A DNA stretch of 38,576 nt from Candidatus Borrarchaeum yapensis (GTDB taxonomy: Archaea; Asgardarchaeota; Sifarchaeia; Borrarchaeales; Borrarchaeaceae). Both the position numbers and the translations under genes were made by a program. Below the pieces are notes generated by a model. That model saw only the letters and a list, made by a program, of their open reading frames with translations, did no database searches and was not told the origin of the DNA. Below, piece after piece: positions 24,080 through 32,266 of the stretch; position 1 is the stretch's first letter; every line of letters begins with the position of its first letter. The stretch is from assembly GCA_016840515.1 (NCBI GenBank), contig JAEOSF010000035.1, positions 1-38,576 of the forward strand. Direction: 5' to 3'.

Positions 24080-27000
24080 CTATATGCCTTTATCTGTTTG
24101 TTTCAATATCTTTTCTGGAGGGATGAAGTAATATAGCTCCTTTGAAACCTCAGGATATATCAAACCCCGAATTTTAAAAAGAATTTTAAGCAGCCAAGGA
24201 GTTTTTACCAAATCCAGTATGGCAAAAAATAGATTTAATAACTTATGCTGTACCACAGTTTTAGGCGGAATATGATCTACGAGAAATGCCTTCTCAAGTG
24301 CCTGCCAACTCTCTAAGACAAAGCGCTTGCGCGGACTGTTGATTTTAGCGTGTAAGTCGTAGGCTTTCCATAAGGCAGCACCACAAATTTGATACTTCTC
24401 CTGGCTCGCGTATAATTCTACAATACTTTCTTGCACCTTTGCGGCATCAAATATCAGTTTCGTCAAGTCTTTTGTCACTCTAAAGTCAAAGGTATCAAAC
24501 ACAAGTTGATCCAACTCATAAAAGAAACTTAAATCACCATTCCAGTTCATGAGAATGTTCTCATACTTCATTTCAATCGATTCTACCAATCTTTTTTCTG
24601 CATTTCGTATTTTTCTTTTATTTAAAGCTCCTTTTTCAACAAAGAGAGCTACCGTAATAACACTTCCATATTCTAAAAAGATATCAAAGGTTTTTTGATC
24701 TATTGTGTGAGTTGGCTTTTCACTTTGAGTTGCCTCCATGACAAGATTTACAATTCCCGATAGCGCAGCACTCATTAATTGACTATCAACTCCTATTCTA
24801 CCGAAGGATCTGTAATAAATGCCATGGCCCCCAGATGTAAATATATATATTGAATGAAGTTTCTTCGGGTTGATTTGCGAAAAAGTCGTTACTTGAAGTA
24901 TTATTCCAAACAAAAATAGAGAAGGTATAACATAGAATGTTGGATCTAATAACAAAGAGGTTGGATTATCCATCAATTGTAAGACATATGAAGGGTGTTG
25001 AATCGCAGTTAAAAACGGATAAGAAACAATAATTCTAAATGGAAATGCGGATGAGATAAAATTTTTATATCCAGATCTTATTGCATAAACTGTAAAGTTG
25101 TAATTTCCAGTGTCAAGATTGTCAGTATCAATTAGAATCGTGTAATAATCATCTTTTTCAATCATAGAAAGAGGTTCTGTGTTGTTTTCAATGGTAAGTG
25201 TAACATTTGCATTGCTTACAAAAGAACCTTCCTCGTCGGTTAGAATCACGTCAACCTCAGCATCGCAGTATTTTTCTATTTCTTCAGGATAAACGATAGA
25301 CGCGATAAGGGTTTGTTGGCTTGTTCCTCCTCCATTCTCTCCACTTCCACTGTCACCACTGTCATCACCACCATCTACACCTCCTCCCCCGCCTCCCCCA
25401 TTCTGGCTTGTGGAAGTAATATCAACTTGTAAATAATCCACATTCAAGATTACAGGCATATTACCATTGAATACGTAACGAATTTGAATATTTCCAGGGT
25501 TACTGCTGATGAAATTACTCGGTGATGAGGAAAAAGCAGCTGTGTGGGAGGTTTCGGTGGTTTCATTTATGTTAAAACAGTAAACCCACTGATAATTTGT
25601 GTAATCAAATAGCTGTACTTCAATGCTCGCGGAAGAATCATTTACGAATGAAGAATCAAAAACCCTAATTTGTGTGACCGCTGTCCTATCGCCCGGGAAA
25701 TCCTCAAAATCGTATACAATATCTGTTTGTTGGTTTATTCCTGTAACACAATGAATATTCACTCCTAAGTAGTCTACGTTTAATGAAGCTGAGCTTGAAC
25801 TATCTATCTCATTATATCTTATCCAAATTTCGTTAGTCCCGCTAATATAACTTCCGAGGTTAGTATTAAGAATATATGTATGATTTGTATAAGCAGCCTC
25901 AATAAAAGTAGCATTAGGCGACATAGACACCCATTGATTACCATCAAAATCTCTAATACACAATTCTATATCTTGATTTCCGTACCTCACATCATAAATG
26001 CTTATATTCTTTTCATTCCCAGTCTCAGCCCAATTGAAGACGTAATACAGATCTAAGTCATAAGAGGCGGGATCAGAAAATGTCCTCACTTCAACAACGT
26101 CAATAAGAACAGTATTAGGATTTACATCTGGTTGTGTATCACGGTATCGTATCGTAATAGTATCTTGCTCAACTCCCAAAAGATGTCGACTTTTATTAAG
26201 AGGATATACATTCCAGCCCGGAGAAGATTCGCATTGAAAAGCGCCTAGATTATCCCATTCATTTAACGTATCATTTACTTTTACTTCTACATTAATTGGA
26301 TCGTCCCCTATTTCAGAAGAGTAGTTTCCGTAAATCCATAGTTCATAAGCATCTGCTGTTGGAAGTGATGTGATGTCTTGCTCAACATTTAGAACATATT
26401 CTGTTGTTGAAACTGTTATTTCAAGCCAAAGTCTATCAAATGCTACATAATCTCGCCAATAATCATTATAAAAGATTATTTCCAAATTTTGTAATTCTTC
26501 AACATGGTTAAAGGTAACATCTTGAGTTAAATTATAATGCCGTCTTACATCATATTCGCTTTTCTTAGGTTGTATATCTGTAGGATAAAGCGTTCCACCA
26601 GCTTTTCTAAAATAAATATAGCTTTTTCCATTATACCTACTAGTTGTTGTATAATTGGTCCATAATTCAACGCTTTTTATTTCACCATTTATATTACCTG
26701 TAAACCAAGTATCAATATGCATAGTTCTGTAGTAGTAAACGTAATAGTATTGCTGATCCTCAAAAAATAGGTCTGCTGTACTTGTTTCACCAGTGGTATC
26801 AAGTGATCCTTGACCAAAGGGCCAACCCTCTCCTCCCGAGGCCATATTTTCTTCTGTAATATTTTCAAAAGTTCCATCAAGAATTTGTGCTTTAGTTAGA
26901 TTATCTGTGCTTCCATAAAGTGCAAATTCTGAGGTCACGTTTTCTGCTGCATAATCTCTATGTGGATATACAATGTGATTTATTTCGTCATAAGCAGTGG

Positions 27001-27379
27001 TTTCTTGGTAAGTGTAACCGTCTTCATATCCTCCATTAACATTAATTACCCGGTCATTCGCAGTAATTGCGTTAAAATCCTGAGAACTTATTTGATGATA
27101 AATGTTGTCATTCTGTTCGATGAGATTTGAGTCGTAAATTGTACCTGATGTACCTATGTATAGAACTGCACTTTCTGTAGAAAAAGAAGTCGTTGTCGAT
27201 GTTTGGAAAGCAGAAACATACCCTTGATTAGGAAAAGAGGTATCCGAAACTCGTGGATAAAATTTAATCGTGCGATCTACATTAAAAGAGTTGTCAGTTG
27301 CATTACCTGGGAGTAATATGAGTATAAACAAGACGAAGGCAACAGGTAAAATAATTGACATCTTAAAGGATTTGTTCAT
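24080..27379 (-). CDS. Large surface protein: beta-rich ectodomain, one TM helix, longin/roadblock-like cytoplasmic domain (paralogue 2)
   Basis: A 1,099-residue paralogue of the 20408-23689 product with the same plan: N-terminal signal/anchor (MNKSFKMSIILPVAFVLFIL), a long beta-rich ectodomain with repeated units (DITSLPTADAYELWIYGNYSS and similar), a poly-Gly/Asp linker near residue 660, an Ig-like domain (AEVDVILTDEEGSFVSNANVTLT), one transmembrane helix (about 808-831), then HSIYIFTSGGHGIYYRSF, DSQLMSAALSGIVNLVMEAT and the helix ending MNWNGDLSFFYE. Several NxT/NxS sites lie in the ectodomain. AGGAGA lies ten bases before the ATG. The cytoplasmic part is better conserved between the two than the ectodomain, suggesting constant signalling and diversified ligand recognition (inference). 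Confidence 0.8.
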   Translation of the reverse strand: MNKSFKMSIILPVAFVLFILILLPGNATDNSFNVDRTIKFYPRVSDTSFPNQGYVSAFQTSTTTSFSTESAVLYIGTSGTIYDSNLIEQNDNIYHQISSQDFNAITANDRVINVNGGYEDGYTYQETTAYDEINHIVYPHRDYAAENVTSEFALYGSTDNLTKAQILDGTFENITEENMASGGEGWPFGQGSLDTTGETSTADLFFEDQQYYYVYYYRTMHIDTWFTGNINGEIKSVELWTNYTTTSRYNGKSYIYFRKAGGTLYPTDIQPKKSEYDVRRHYNLTQDVTFNHVEELQNLEIIFYNDYWRDYVAFDRLWLEITVSTTEYVLNVEQDITSLPTADAYELWIYGNYSSEIGDDPINVEVKVNDTLNEWDNLGAFQCESSPGWNVYPLNKSRHLLGVEQDTITIRYRDTQPDVNPNTVLIDVVEVRTFSDPASYDLDLYYVFNWAETGNEKNISIYDVRYGNQDIELCIRDFDGNQWVSMSPNATFIEAAYTNHTYILNTNLGSYISGTNEIWIRYNEIDSSSSASLNVDYLGVNIHCVTGINQQTDIVYDFEDFPGDRTAVTQIRVFDSSFVNDSSASIEVQLFDYTNYQWVYCFNINETTETSHTAAFSSSPSNFISSNPGNIQIRYVFNGNMPVILNVDYLQVDITSTSQNGGGGGGGVDGGDDSGDSGSGENGGGTSQQTLIASIVYPEEIEKYCDAEVDVILTDEEGSFVSNANVTLTIENNTEPLSMIEKDDYYTILIDTDNLDTGNYNFTVYAIRSGYKNFISSAFPFRIIVSYPFLTAIQHPSYVLQLMDNPTSLLLDPTFYVIPSLFLFGIILQVTTFSQINPKKLHSIYIFTSGGHGIYYRSFGRIGVDSQLMSAALSGIVNLVMEATQSEKPTHTIDQKTFDIFLEYGSVITVALFVEKGALNKRKIRNAEKRLVESIEMKYENILMNWNGDLSFFYELDQLVFDTFDFRVTKDLTKLIFDAAKVQESIVELYASQEKYQICGAALWKAYDLHAKINSPRKRFVLESWQALEKAFLVDHIPPKTVVQHKLLNLFFAILDLVKTPWLLKILFKIRGLIYPEVSKELYYFIPPEKILKQTDKGI

Positions 27380-27567
27380 TGCGATTTTATCTCCTACGCC
27401 TTGATTTCTAATTAAGCCCTCTTAAGCCCTCACAGAATTAAGTTTAGATTTCTAGTTGCACCAGATAAGAATTCTTAATTTTCAGGTTTCATAAATCGGG
27501 TACGCGAAATAAGGACAATTTTTCATATACTAATATAAAGATATTTACTAGTAGCTACTCAGAAGTC

Positions 27568-27589
27568 ATATTTTAGCGTTATAGTAAAA
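27568..27589 (-). promoter_or_regulatory. Shared 22-bp upstream motif, copy 2
   Basis: Identical to 23906-23927 over 22 bases and followed by a second TAGTAAAA and TCCGCAA (27614-27620). It lies about 190-210 bp before the start of paralogue 2. Confidence 0.5.
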
Positions 27590-27837
27590 ATTTACGCATG
27601 TCTAGTAAAATTCTCCGCAACTAAATTGAAAAAGAGCGCAAGACAATAATAAACCGCTATTTTCTGACGTTTTTATGCGATTCTTTAAAAATTCTCATAG
27701 AGAATTAAACTTCTGCTATTAAACGAGATTAAAGTATAGGATTTGGATTATTACACTAATGTCAATCCTTATTTACAATTAGAAGGAATATGACCAAATA
27801 TTAGTTTAATTTACAGGTAAACATGCGTTCCTGCAAA

Positions 27838-27888
27838 TCATTCCACCACTAAAGGGGTGGGCGTTCTTCCTTAGCTAAGGTAGGTGAC
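27838..27888 (-). repeat. Solitary hairpin resembling an IS605-family element end
   Basis: On the minus strand TAGCTAAGGAAGAACGCCCA then CCCCTTTAGTGGTGGAATGA closely follows the left-end pattern of the elements at 9188 and 36824 (TAGCTAAGCAAGAAAGC, hairpin, GATGAATTGC). There is no TTAC at the expected offset and no matching other end, so this is a fossil end. Confidence 0.45.
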
Positions 27889-27924
27889 TGGTAAACATGG
27901 TTATCACACACAGTAGTCATATGA

Positions 27925-28029
27925 TTATTGTCCCATCGTTTTACGCCGAATGAGTCCTTCTGCGACCCAGCGGTAGAGTGTCGAGCGGGAGATTCTCAGT
28001 AGTTTAAGCCCCTCTCCAGTGTTCAGCAT
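27925..28029 (-). pseudogene. Fragment of an IS607-type TnpA (serine recombinase) gene: N-terminal HTH only
   Basis: ATG at 28029 and stop at 27925-27927 encode 34 residues: an N-terminal GEGLKLLRISRSTLYRWVAEGLI typical of the MerR-like helix-turn-helix at the start of IS607 TnpA, followed at once by a stop. The serine-recombinase catalytic domain is missing. It points away from the adjacent tnpB, so the two are not obviously one element. Confidence 0.6.
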
Positions 28030-28080
28030 GTGATACTCTCATTTGAGTATACCAAAACCTTTTGGTTTAAATCTATGAAC

Positions 28081-28090
28081 TATAATTAAT
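28081..28090 (+). promoter_or_regulatory. Candidate original trxB promoter, now separated from the gene by the tnpB element
   Basis: TATAATTAAT lies about 30 bp before the TTAC target. With the element removed it would sit 58 bp upstream of the trxB ATG, giving a leader of about 33 nt. The 1,448-bp insertion now breaks this arrangement. Confidence 0.3.
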
Positions 28091-28114
28091 CGTCTGTGAA
28101 TAAAAAGTTCTTAC

Positions 28115-29562
28115 TTGCTACGCCACAAGAAAGCCCCATTGGTGTGGGGATGAATCGTGTCAAGATAGTATATTTTTTAACTTTGTGCTGAGTTTATAAA
28201 CAAGGATGAAGTACACAGACTGAGAGCTTGTGGTGTACATTAGTAACCAGCTAGTATAAGTTGTGCGGAGCACTCATACCATGGTAACAAAGAACGAACG
28301 GATCAAAGCTACCTTGAAAGACACAAAGCAGCGTCGTAAACACATGAAATGCAGGATATATATGGTGAAGCTAGACCATTCGCATTTAAACCAAGACACC
28401 TTAACTCACTTAAAACTTTTATTTGTAGAAGCTAAATGGCTGTACAATTATTGTGTGGGGCATCCTAACGTGTTTTCTATCGATGATAAAATAACAACCG
28501 TGTCAGTAAAAGTGAAAGACTGCTTTGAACATCGCCACTTGAGGTATTTATCGTCACACATGCGTCAGTGCGTCATCACACGCACCCAGCAGAATATTCG
28601 TAGTTTAGCGCGAGCAAAAGCTAAGGGTCACAAAGTAGGACGGTTGAAGTTTAAGTCGTATATGAATTCCATCCCGCTCAAGCAATACAGCAATACCTAC
28701 AGGATCATCAACGGCAACTACGTGCGGATTCAAGGGGTACCGCAAAAACTGCGTGTCAATGTTTTGGAACAACTGCCGACTAATTGTGAATGTGCCAATG
28801 CTACGCTCCTTCACCAGCATGGTGACTATTACCTGGCGATAACGACCTATACGCCGCGAGAACACAAGCCAGCGATGATAGTGCCTGAGAAATCAATTGG
28901 TATTGATTTTGGGGTAAAAAACCAGTTAACGCTGTCGAACGGGGTACGCATACGCTACAAGGTGCCAGTTAAACGCCGTATAAAGCAGTCTTGTAAGCAA
29001 TTAAGTCGTAAACAGTATCATGGTAAGAATTGGTGGAAAACGCTGTATAAGTTGCTCAAAGCCTACGCCAAAACCACTAATATTAAACGGGACATCCGCA
29101 ATAAACTGGTTCATTTCTTACACACCAATTTCCAAGTGATATGTTATCAAAACGAGAATTTACGCTCATGGCAACGCCTGTGGGGTCGAAGAATGCTGTC
29201 AACCAGCCTGGGTGGAATAATTAGCATGCTTGAAGTCAAGGTGCAAACACCGGTAGAAGTTGACCGTTTCTTCCCCTCCACCAAGACCTGTTCGCGTTGC
29301 GGTCATCAGCGCCCCATGAGTTTAGCCGAACGTACCTACGTGTGTCATCATTGCGGTCTGGTGATCGATCGTGATTATAACAGCAGTCGTGTGCTAGAAC
29401 ACGAAGGACATAGAATCCTAGGTAGGGGACCTACCGAAGTTACGCCTGCGGAGACTAATACCTCTACCTTAACGTTGGACTATCTGAATCAGATGGCCTA
29501 CGTTGAGGCAAGTATGGTCGTAGAAACAGGAAGCCTCACAGCTTTAGCGTGAAGTAGTTCAC
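28115..29562 (+). mobile_element. tnpB-only (IS1341-type) element, inserted after TTAC upstream of trxB
   Basis: The left end begins after TTAC (28111-28114); twelve bases later comes AAGAAAGCCCC, a hairpin and GGGGATGAAT, as in the elements at 9188 and 36824. The right end reads TAGAAACAGGAAGCCTCAC, AGCTTTAGCGTGAAGTAGTTCAC and ends near 29562. The 37011-37140 remnant matches this right end and the preceding 120 bp of tnpB. It has no tnpA, so mobility would need a transposase in trans. Composition is GC-richer than the flanks, which suggests recent arrival. Confidence 0.8.
28281..29552 (+). CDS. tnpB: TnpB RNA-guided nuclease of the tnpB-only element
   Basis: About 423 residues. The RuvC-like active site is intact: Asp in IGIDFGVKN (about 209), Glu in YQNENLRSW (about 291) and Asp in VIDRDYNSS (about 362), with a CSRCG ... 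CHHCG zinc ribbon between the last two. The C-terminal tail GRGPTEVTPAE is typical of the IS1341 group, and its codons overlap the predicted omega-RNA scaffold. I start at ATG 28281; GTG 28263 would add six residues. The protein is quite different from the TnpB at 13045. The gene ends ten bases before the element's right end, which itself lies about 30 bp before trxB. Confidence 0.92.
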   Translation: MVTKNERIKATLKDTKQRRKHMKCRIYMVKLDHSHLNQDTLTHLKLLFVEAKWLYNYCVGHPNVFSIDDKITTVSVKVKDCFEHRHLRYLSSHMRQCVITRTQQNIRSLARAKAKGHKVGRLKFKSYMNSIPLKQYSNTYRIINGNYVRIQGVPQKLRVNVLEQLPTNCECANATLLHQHGDYYLAITTYTPREHKPAMIVPEKSIGIDFGVKNQLTLSNGVRIRYKVPVKRRIKQSCKQLSRKQYHGKNWWKTLYKLLKAYAKTTNIKRDIRNKLVHFLHTNFQVICYQNENLRSWQRLWGRRMLSTSLGGIISMLEVKVQTPVEVDRFFPSTKTCSRCGHQRPMSLAERTYVCHHCGLVIDRDYNSSRVLEHEGHRILGRGPTEVTPAETNTSTLTLDYLNQMAYVEASMVVETGSLTALA

Positions 29563-29591
29563 TCTGAGAGTTATATTGTATGGTGATTAAA

Positions 29592-30506
29592 ATGTATGAT
29601 GTAGTAATCATTGGTTCAGGTCCAGCGGGTTTAACAGCAGCGATCTACACCAGCAGGGCAAACTTGAAAACAGCAGTTATAGCTGGTGCTTTGTGGGGAG
29701 GGCAATTGATGCTTACTTCTGAAGTTGAAAATTTCCCAGGGTTCAAAGACGGTATCCTTGGACCTGATCTTATGGACAACATGTGGGCTCAAGCTGAACG
29801 TTTCGGTGCAGAGATGATCTTTGATGACGCAAATACTGTACATTTCTCATCAAGACCCTTTAAAGTAACAGTTGATGGAGGCGAAGTTTGCGACACCAAA
29901 GCAGTGATCATCGCCACTGGTGCTACTTCCAAATGGTTGGGCTTGGAAAGTGAAGAAAAATTAAGAGGTAGAGGAATTTCGAGTTGTGCTACATGCGACG
30001 GTGCTTTCTTCAAGGGTAAGAGAGTAGTAATAGTAGGTGGAGGCGATACGGCTATGGAGGAGGCTCAGACTCTCAGTAAATTTGCTAGAGAAATCACCGT
30101 AGTCCATCGGAGAGAGAAATTAAGGGCATCTAAGATACTTCAAGAACGGATTTTCAAGATACCAAAAGTAAAGTTCATCTGGAACAGCACAGTTCAAGAA
30201 ATCCTAGGCGAAGACAAAGTGGAAGGCGTGCGATTAAGGAAAGTCGATACAAATGAAGAATTCGAGTTAAAAACTGATGGTGTTTTTATAGCGATTGGCC
30301 ATAAACCAAATACTGAAATTTTTACGAGTCAATTAGACTTAGATGAAGCAGGATATATTATTGCAGAGGACAGTACCAAAACAAATGTAGACGGCATCTT
30401 CGTAGCTGGTGATGTTCAAGATAGGCGTTATCGCCAGGCTATTACGGCAGCGGGATTAGGCTGTAAAGCAGCTCTGGATGCAATAAAATATTTGGAGGAG
30501 GGTTAA
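29592..30506 (+). CDS. trxB: Thioredoxin reductase
   Basis: An FAD- and NAD(P)H-dependent enzyme that reduces thioredoxin. The FAD motif is IIGSGPAGLTAA, the redox-active pair is CATC (about residues 132-135, as in E. coli TrxB), the NAD(P)H motif is GGGDTAMEEA followed by VVHRREKLRASK, and the C-terminal FAD motif is GIFVAGDVQD. I choose ATG 29592, since GGTGA lies five bases upstream; ATG 29580 would add four residues. It is the first gene of a redox operon with a zinc-ribbon protein and a thioredoxin-like protein downstream. The tnpB element ends only 29 bp upstream, so transcription probably now depends on the element or on a weak local promoter. Confidence 0.96.
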   Translation: MYDVVIIGSGPAGLTAAIYTSRANLKTAVIAGALWGGQLMLTSEVENFPGFKDGILGPDLMDNMWAQAERFGAEMIFDDANTVHFSSRPFKVTVDGGEVCDTKAVIIATGATSKWLGLESEEKLRGRGISSCATCDGAFFKGKRVVIVGGGDTAMEEAQTLSKFAREITVVHRREKLRASKILQERIFKIPKVKFIWNSTVQEILGEDKVEGVRLRKVDTNEEFELKTDGVFIAIGHKPNTEIFTSQLDLDEAGYIIAEDSTKTNVDGIFVAGDVQDRRYRQAITAAGLGCKAALDAIKYLEEG

Positions 30507-30508
30507 AA

Positions 30509-30673
30509 ATGGTTCATATCGCTTGTCCTAATGAACAGTGCAGGAGAGTTCAACATCTAGGTGAGCATGTATACCGAAATTTCAAAGGCAAACTTGTTTG
30601 TGTAAAATGCGGAAAGGTAATGGAAGTAGAGATAGAGGAAGGGAAAGTAAAATCTGTAAAGAAAGCAACATAA
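30509..30673 (+). CDS. Small zinc-ribbon protein between trxB and the thioredoxin gene
   Basis: A 54-residue protein starting two bases after the trxB stop, with GGAGGAGGG just upstream. Two cysteine pairs (CPNEQC at residues 6-11 and CVKC at about 32-35) are spaced for one zinc or disulfide site; the C terminus is charged and lysine-rich (VEIEEGKVKSVKKAT). Tight coupling to trxB suggests a redox-linked role, such as a metal-binding substrate, but this is inferred from position alone. Confidence 0.7.
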   Translation: MVHIACPNEQCRRVQHLGEHVYRNFKGKLVCVKCGKVMEVEIEEGKVKSVKKAT

Positions 30674-30770
30674 GATAAGACTTTGCTAATAGCTGCTGCG
30701 TTAAGAGATTGTCTCTCTTGAGTTACTTTCAAATACAAACAAATGATTGAATGAAATCAAGGTGATGAAT

Positions 30771-31142
30771 ATGATATTTGAGGCTGACACTTCTAGCTGG
30801 GATAAGGAAGTTATAGCAACTGATCTTTTAGTTGTTGTTGATTTTTGGCGCGAAGGATGTATCTGGTGTAAGAGACTAGATCCTATCTTTAAAAAAGTAT
30901 CAGAAGCAGAAGAATACAAAGATAAAGTAAAATTTGTTAAATTTGACGCCATGATGAATGACGCAAATCAGGCGATTGCTGAGAAATATGGAATGATGAG
31001 CACTCCTACCCTACTCTTCATTTGTGAAGGAATACCCATTGCTACGTTTATGGGGTTTCAAAAAGAAGACCGTCTTAAAAAGCTAATAGATCATGTACTT
31101 GAGCAACATCGTGCATGCATGGAAGAAAGTGAAAGAATGTAG
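30771..31142 (+). CDS. Thioredoxin-like protein with a CIWC active site
   Basis: About 123 residues with a thioredoxin fold: VVVDFWREGCIWCKRLDP carries the CxxC pair (about residues 30-33), and MSTPTLLF supplies the cis-proline loop. The active site is CIWC rather than the usual CGPC, which should change the redox potential. The start is ATG 30771, six bases after AAGGTGA; 30747 is an alternative. It lies about 100 bp after the zinc-ribbon gene and is the likely partner of the reductase. The C terminus adds a Cys in QHRACMEESERM. Confidence 0.9.
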   Translation: MIFEADTSSWDKEVIATDLLVVVDFWREGCIWCKRLDPIFKKVSEAEEYKDKVKFVKFDAMMNDANQAIAEKYGMMSTPTLLFICEGIPIATFMGFQKEDRLKKLIDHVLEQHRACMEESERM

Positions 31143-31266
31143 ATCCCAGGAATTTAGTATCTTTTTACTTTTCGAAATTCAAAAATAACGTAACTAAAAG
31201 TGAACTACTGGTTTATGTTACGACTTTTTGGTTCTTAAATTAGCAAATTAAGATCTCAAATCCGAT

Positions 31267-32019
31267 TTAAAGAAGAACTTTTAATAAAGTGAAAATACCA
31301 AGAGCTACTACTACAATGCCTACAACGCGTTTCAATTTTCCCACATCTATTTTTTTCACTGTAATTGAGGCAACAGGAGTAGAGAAAAGGGCGCCAATCA
31401 ATAGAGGTATTGCGAGAACGAAATTTATTCGAATAGTAAAGGCATAAAGAAGGATACCAACGAAGCAAACTAGACCTTCTGCGACAGAAGTGCTACCAAT
31501 CGAATTTTTACAATTTCGTCCAGAGATTACTTGTCCACCTGTAACCAGTGGTCCATATCCTCCGCCACTTATTCCTTTGTTAAAGGCTGCAAGAACACCA
31601 ATCCCCACAATCTTTTTCCACGAAAAAATCCAAGAAATGTTTGCAATAATCAAAAGACCCATTGAAAGCACTAATATTCCAATATACATACTCACAAAGA
31701 ATTTAGAGAGAGTCAATGCAAGCATGACGGCGATTATCGTACCCGCAATACTACATGAGGCTAGAACTAATGTTACTTTTGAATCTTCTGAGTTCTTTTT
31801 AAAGTCACAATTTCCTAACTTGTTGTGTAAAAATCCTGCAGAAAAACCTGTTGCAAATTCTGATAAGAGAACGGCTGGAACAATATGCAATGGCTCAAAA
31901 TCCATAAATAGAAGGAGAGGTGTAAGTGTTGTTCCATAACCCATGCCTAAAGAGGAATCTACATATTCACATAAAAATGCGATAGTTATAAGAAATATGA
32001 AGAAATATAAAGGCTCCAT
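31267..32019 (-). CDS. TauE/SafE-family membrane permease
   Basis: A 250-residue membrane protein with about seven to eight hydrophobic helices and two internally similar halves. The motif GMGYGTTLTPLLLF with E/D nearby in the first half and NKGISGGGYGPLVTGGQVI in the second are hallmarks of the TauE/SafE (sulfite exporter) family, which export sulfite, sulfonates or other organic anions. GGTGAT lies just before the ATG. It is convergent with the thioredoxin gene, 124 bp apart. A link between thiol redox and sulfur export is possible but not shown. Confidence 0.85.
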   Translation of the reverse strand: MEPLYFFIFLITIAFLCEYVDSSLGMGYGTTLTPLLLFMDFEPLHIVPAVLLSEFATGFSAGFLHNKLGNCDFKKNSEDSKVTLVLASCSIAGTIIAVMLALTLSKFFVSMYIGILVLSMGLLIIANISWIFSWKKIVGIGVLAAFNKGISGGGYGPLVTGGQVISGRNCKNSIGSTSVAEGLVCFVGILLYAFTIRINFVLAIPLLIGALFSTPVASITVKKIDVGKLKRVVGIVVVALGIFTLLKVLL

Positions 32020-32236
32020 TCTTTATCACCGAGAGATGATAATTATATTTAATGAGTTGGCTAATTATATTTAATTATTTAAGTGTTTTGGTTGAATAAC
32101 TTAAACAATTATTAAAGACTGAAATAGACCGCTCTTTTATTATTCAAACTATTTTAGACAATTAAAAAAAATTGATGGCCGTTTAAAACTCTACTTTGTA
32201 TAATTATGCGTTACGTCATCTAAGAGTGATAAGGCG

Positions 32237-32255
32237 TTCATATTGACAATATGAA
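32237..32255 (-). terminator. Hairpin just downstream of the LRR gene (possible terminator)
   Basis: TTCATATT, GAC, AATATGAA form a perfect 8-bp stem, 12 bases after the stop codon of the leucine-rich-repeat gene. Archaeal terminators usually rely on T tracts, so the role is uncertain; stabilising the mRNA 3' end is an alternative. Confidence 0.35.
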
Positions 32256-32266
32256 GGAGTACAGAA

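Larger units (their letters stand above)
27380..28114. other. Intergenic region with regulatory motif and IS debris
   Basis: 735 bp without an intact gene. It holds the promoter side of paralogue 2, the second copy of the 22-bp motif, an IS-end-like hairpin, a fragment of an IS607-type transposase gene on the minus strand, and the probable original trxB promoter just before the tnpB element. The stretch 27480-27835 shows nothing further. Confidence 0.5.

Noticed and set aside
27380..28262. CRISPR array or tRNA in the repeat-rich AT region
   Set aside because: No regularly spaced repeats and no cloverleaf or T-loop signature were found; the repeats are transposon ends and a two-copy upstream motif.
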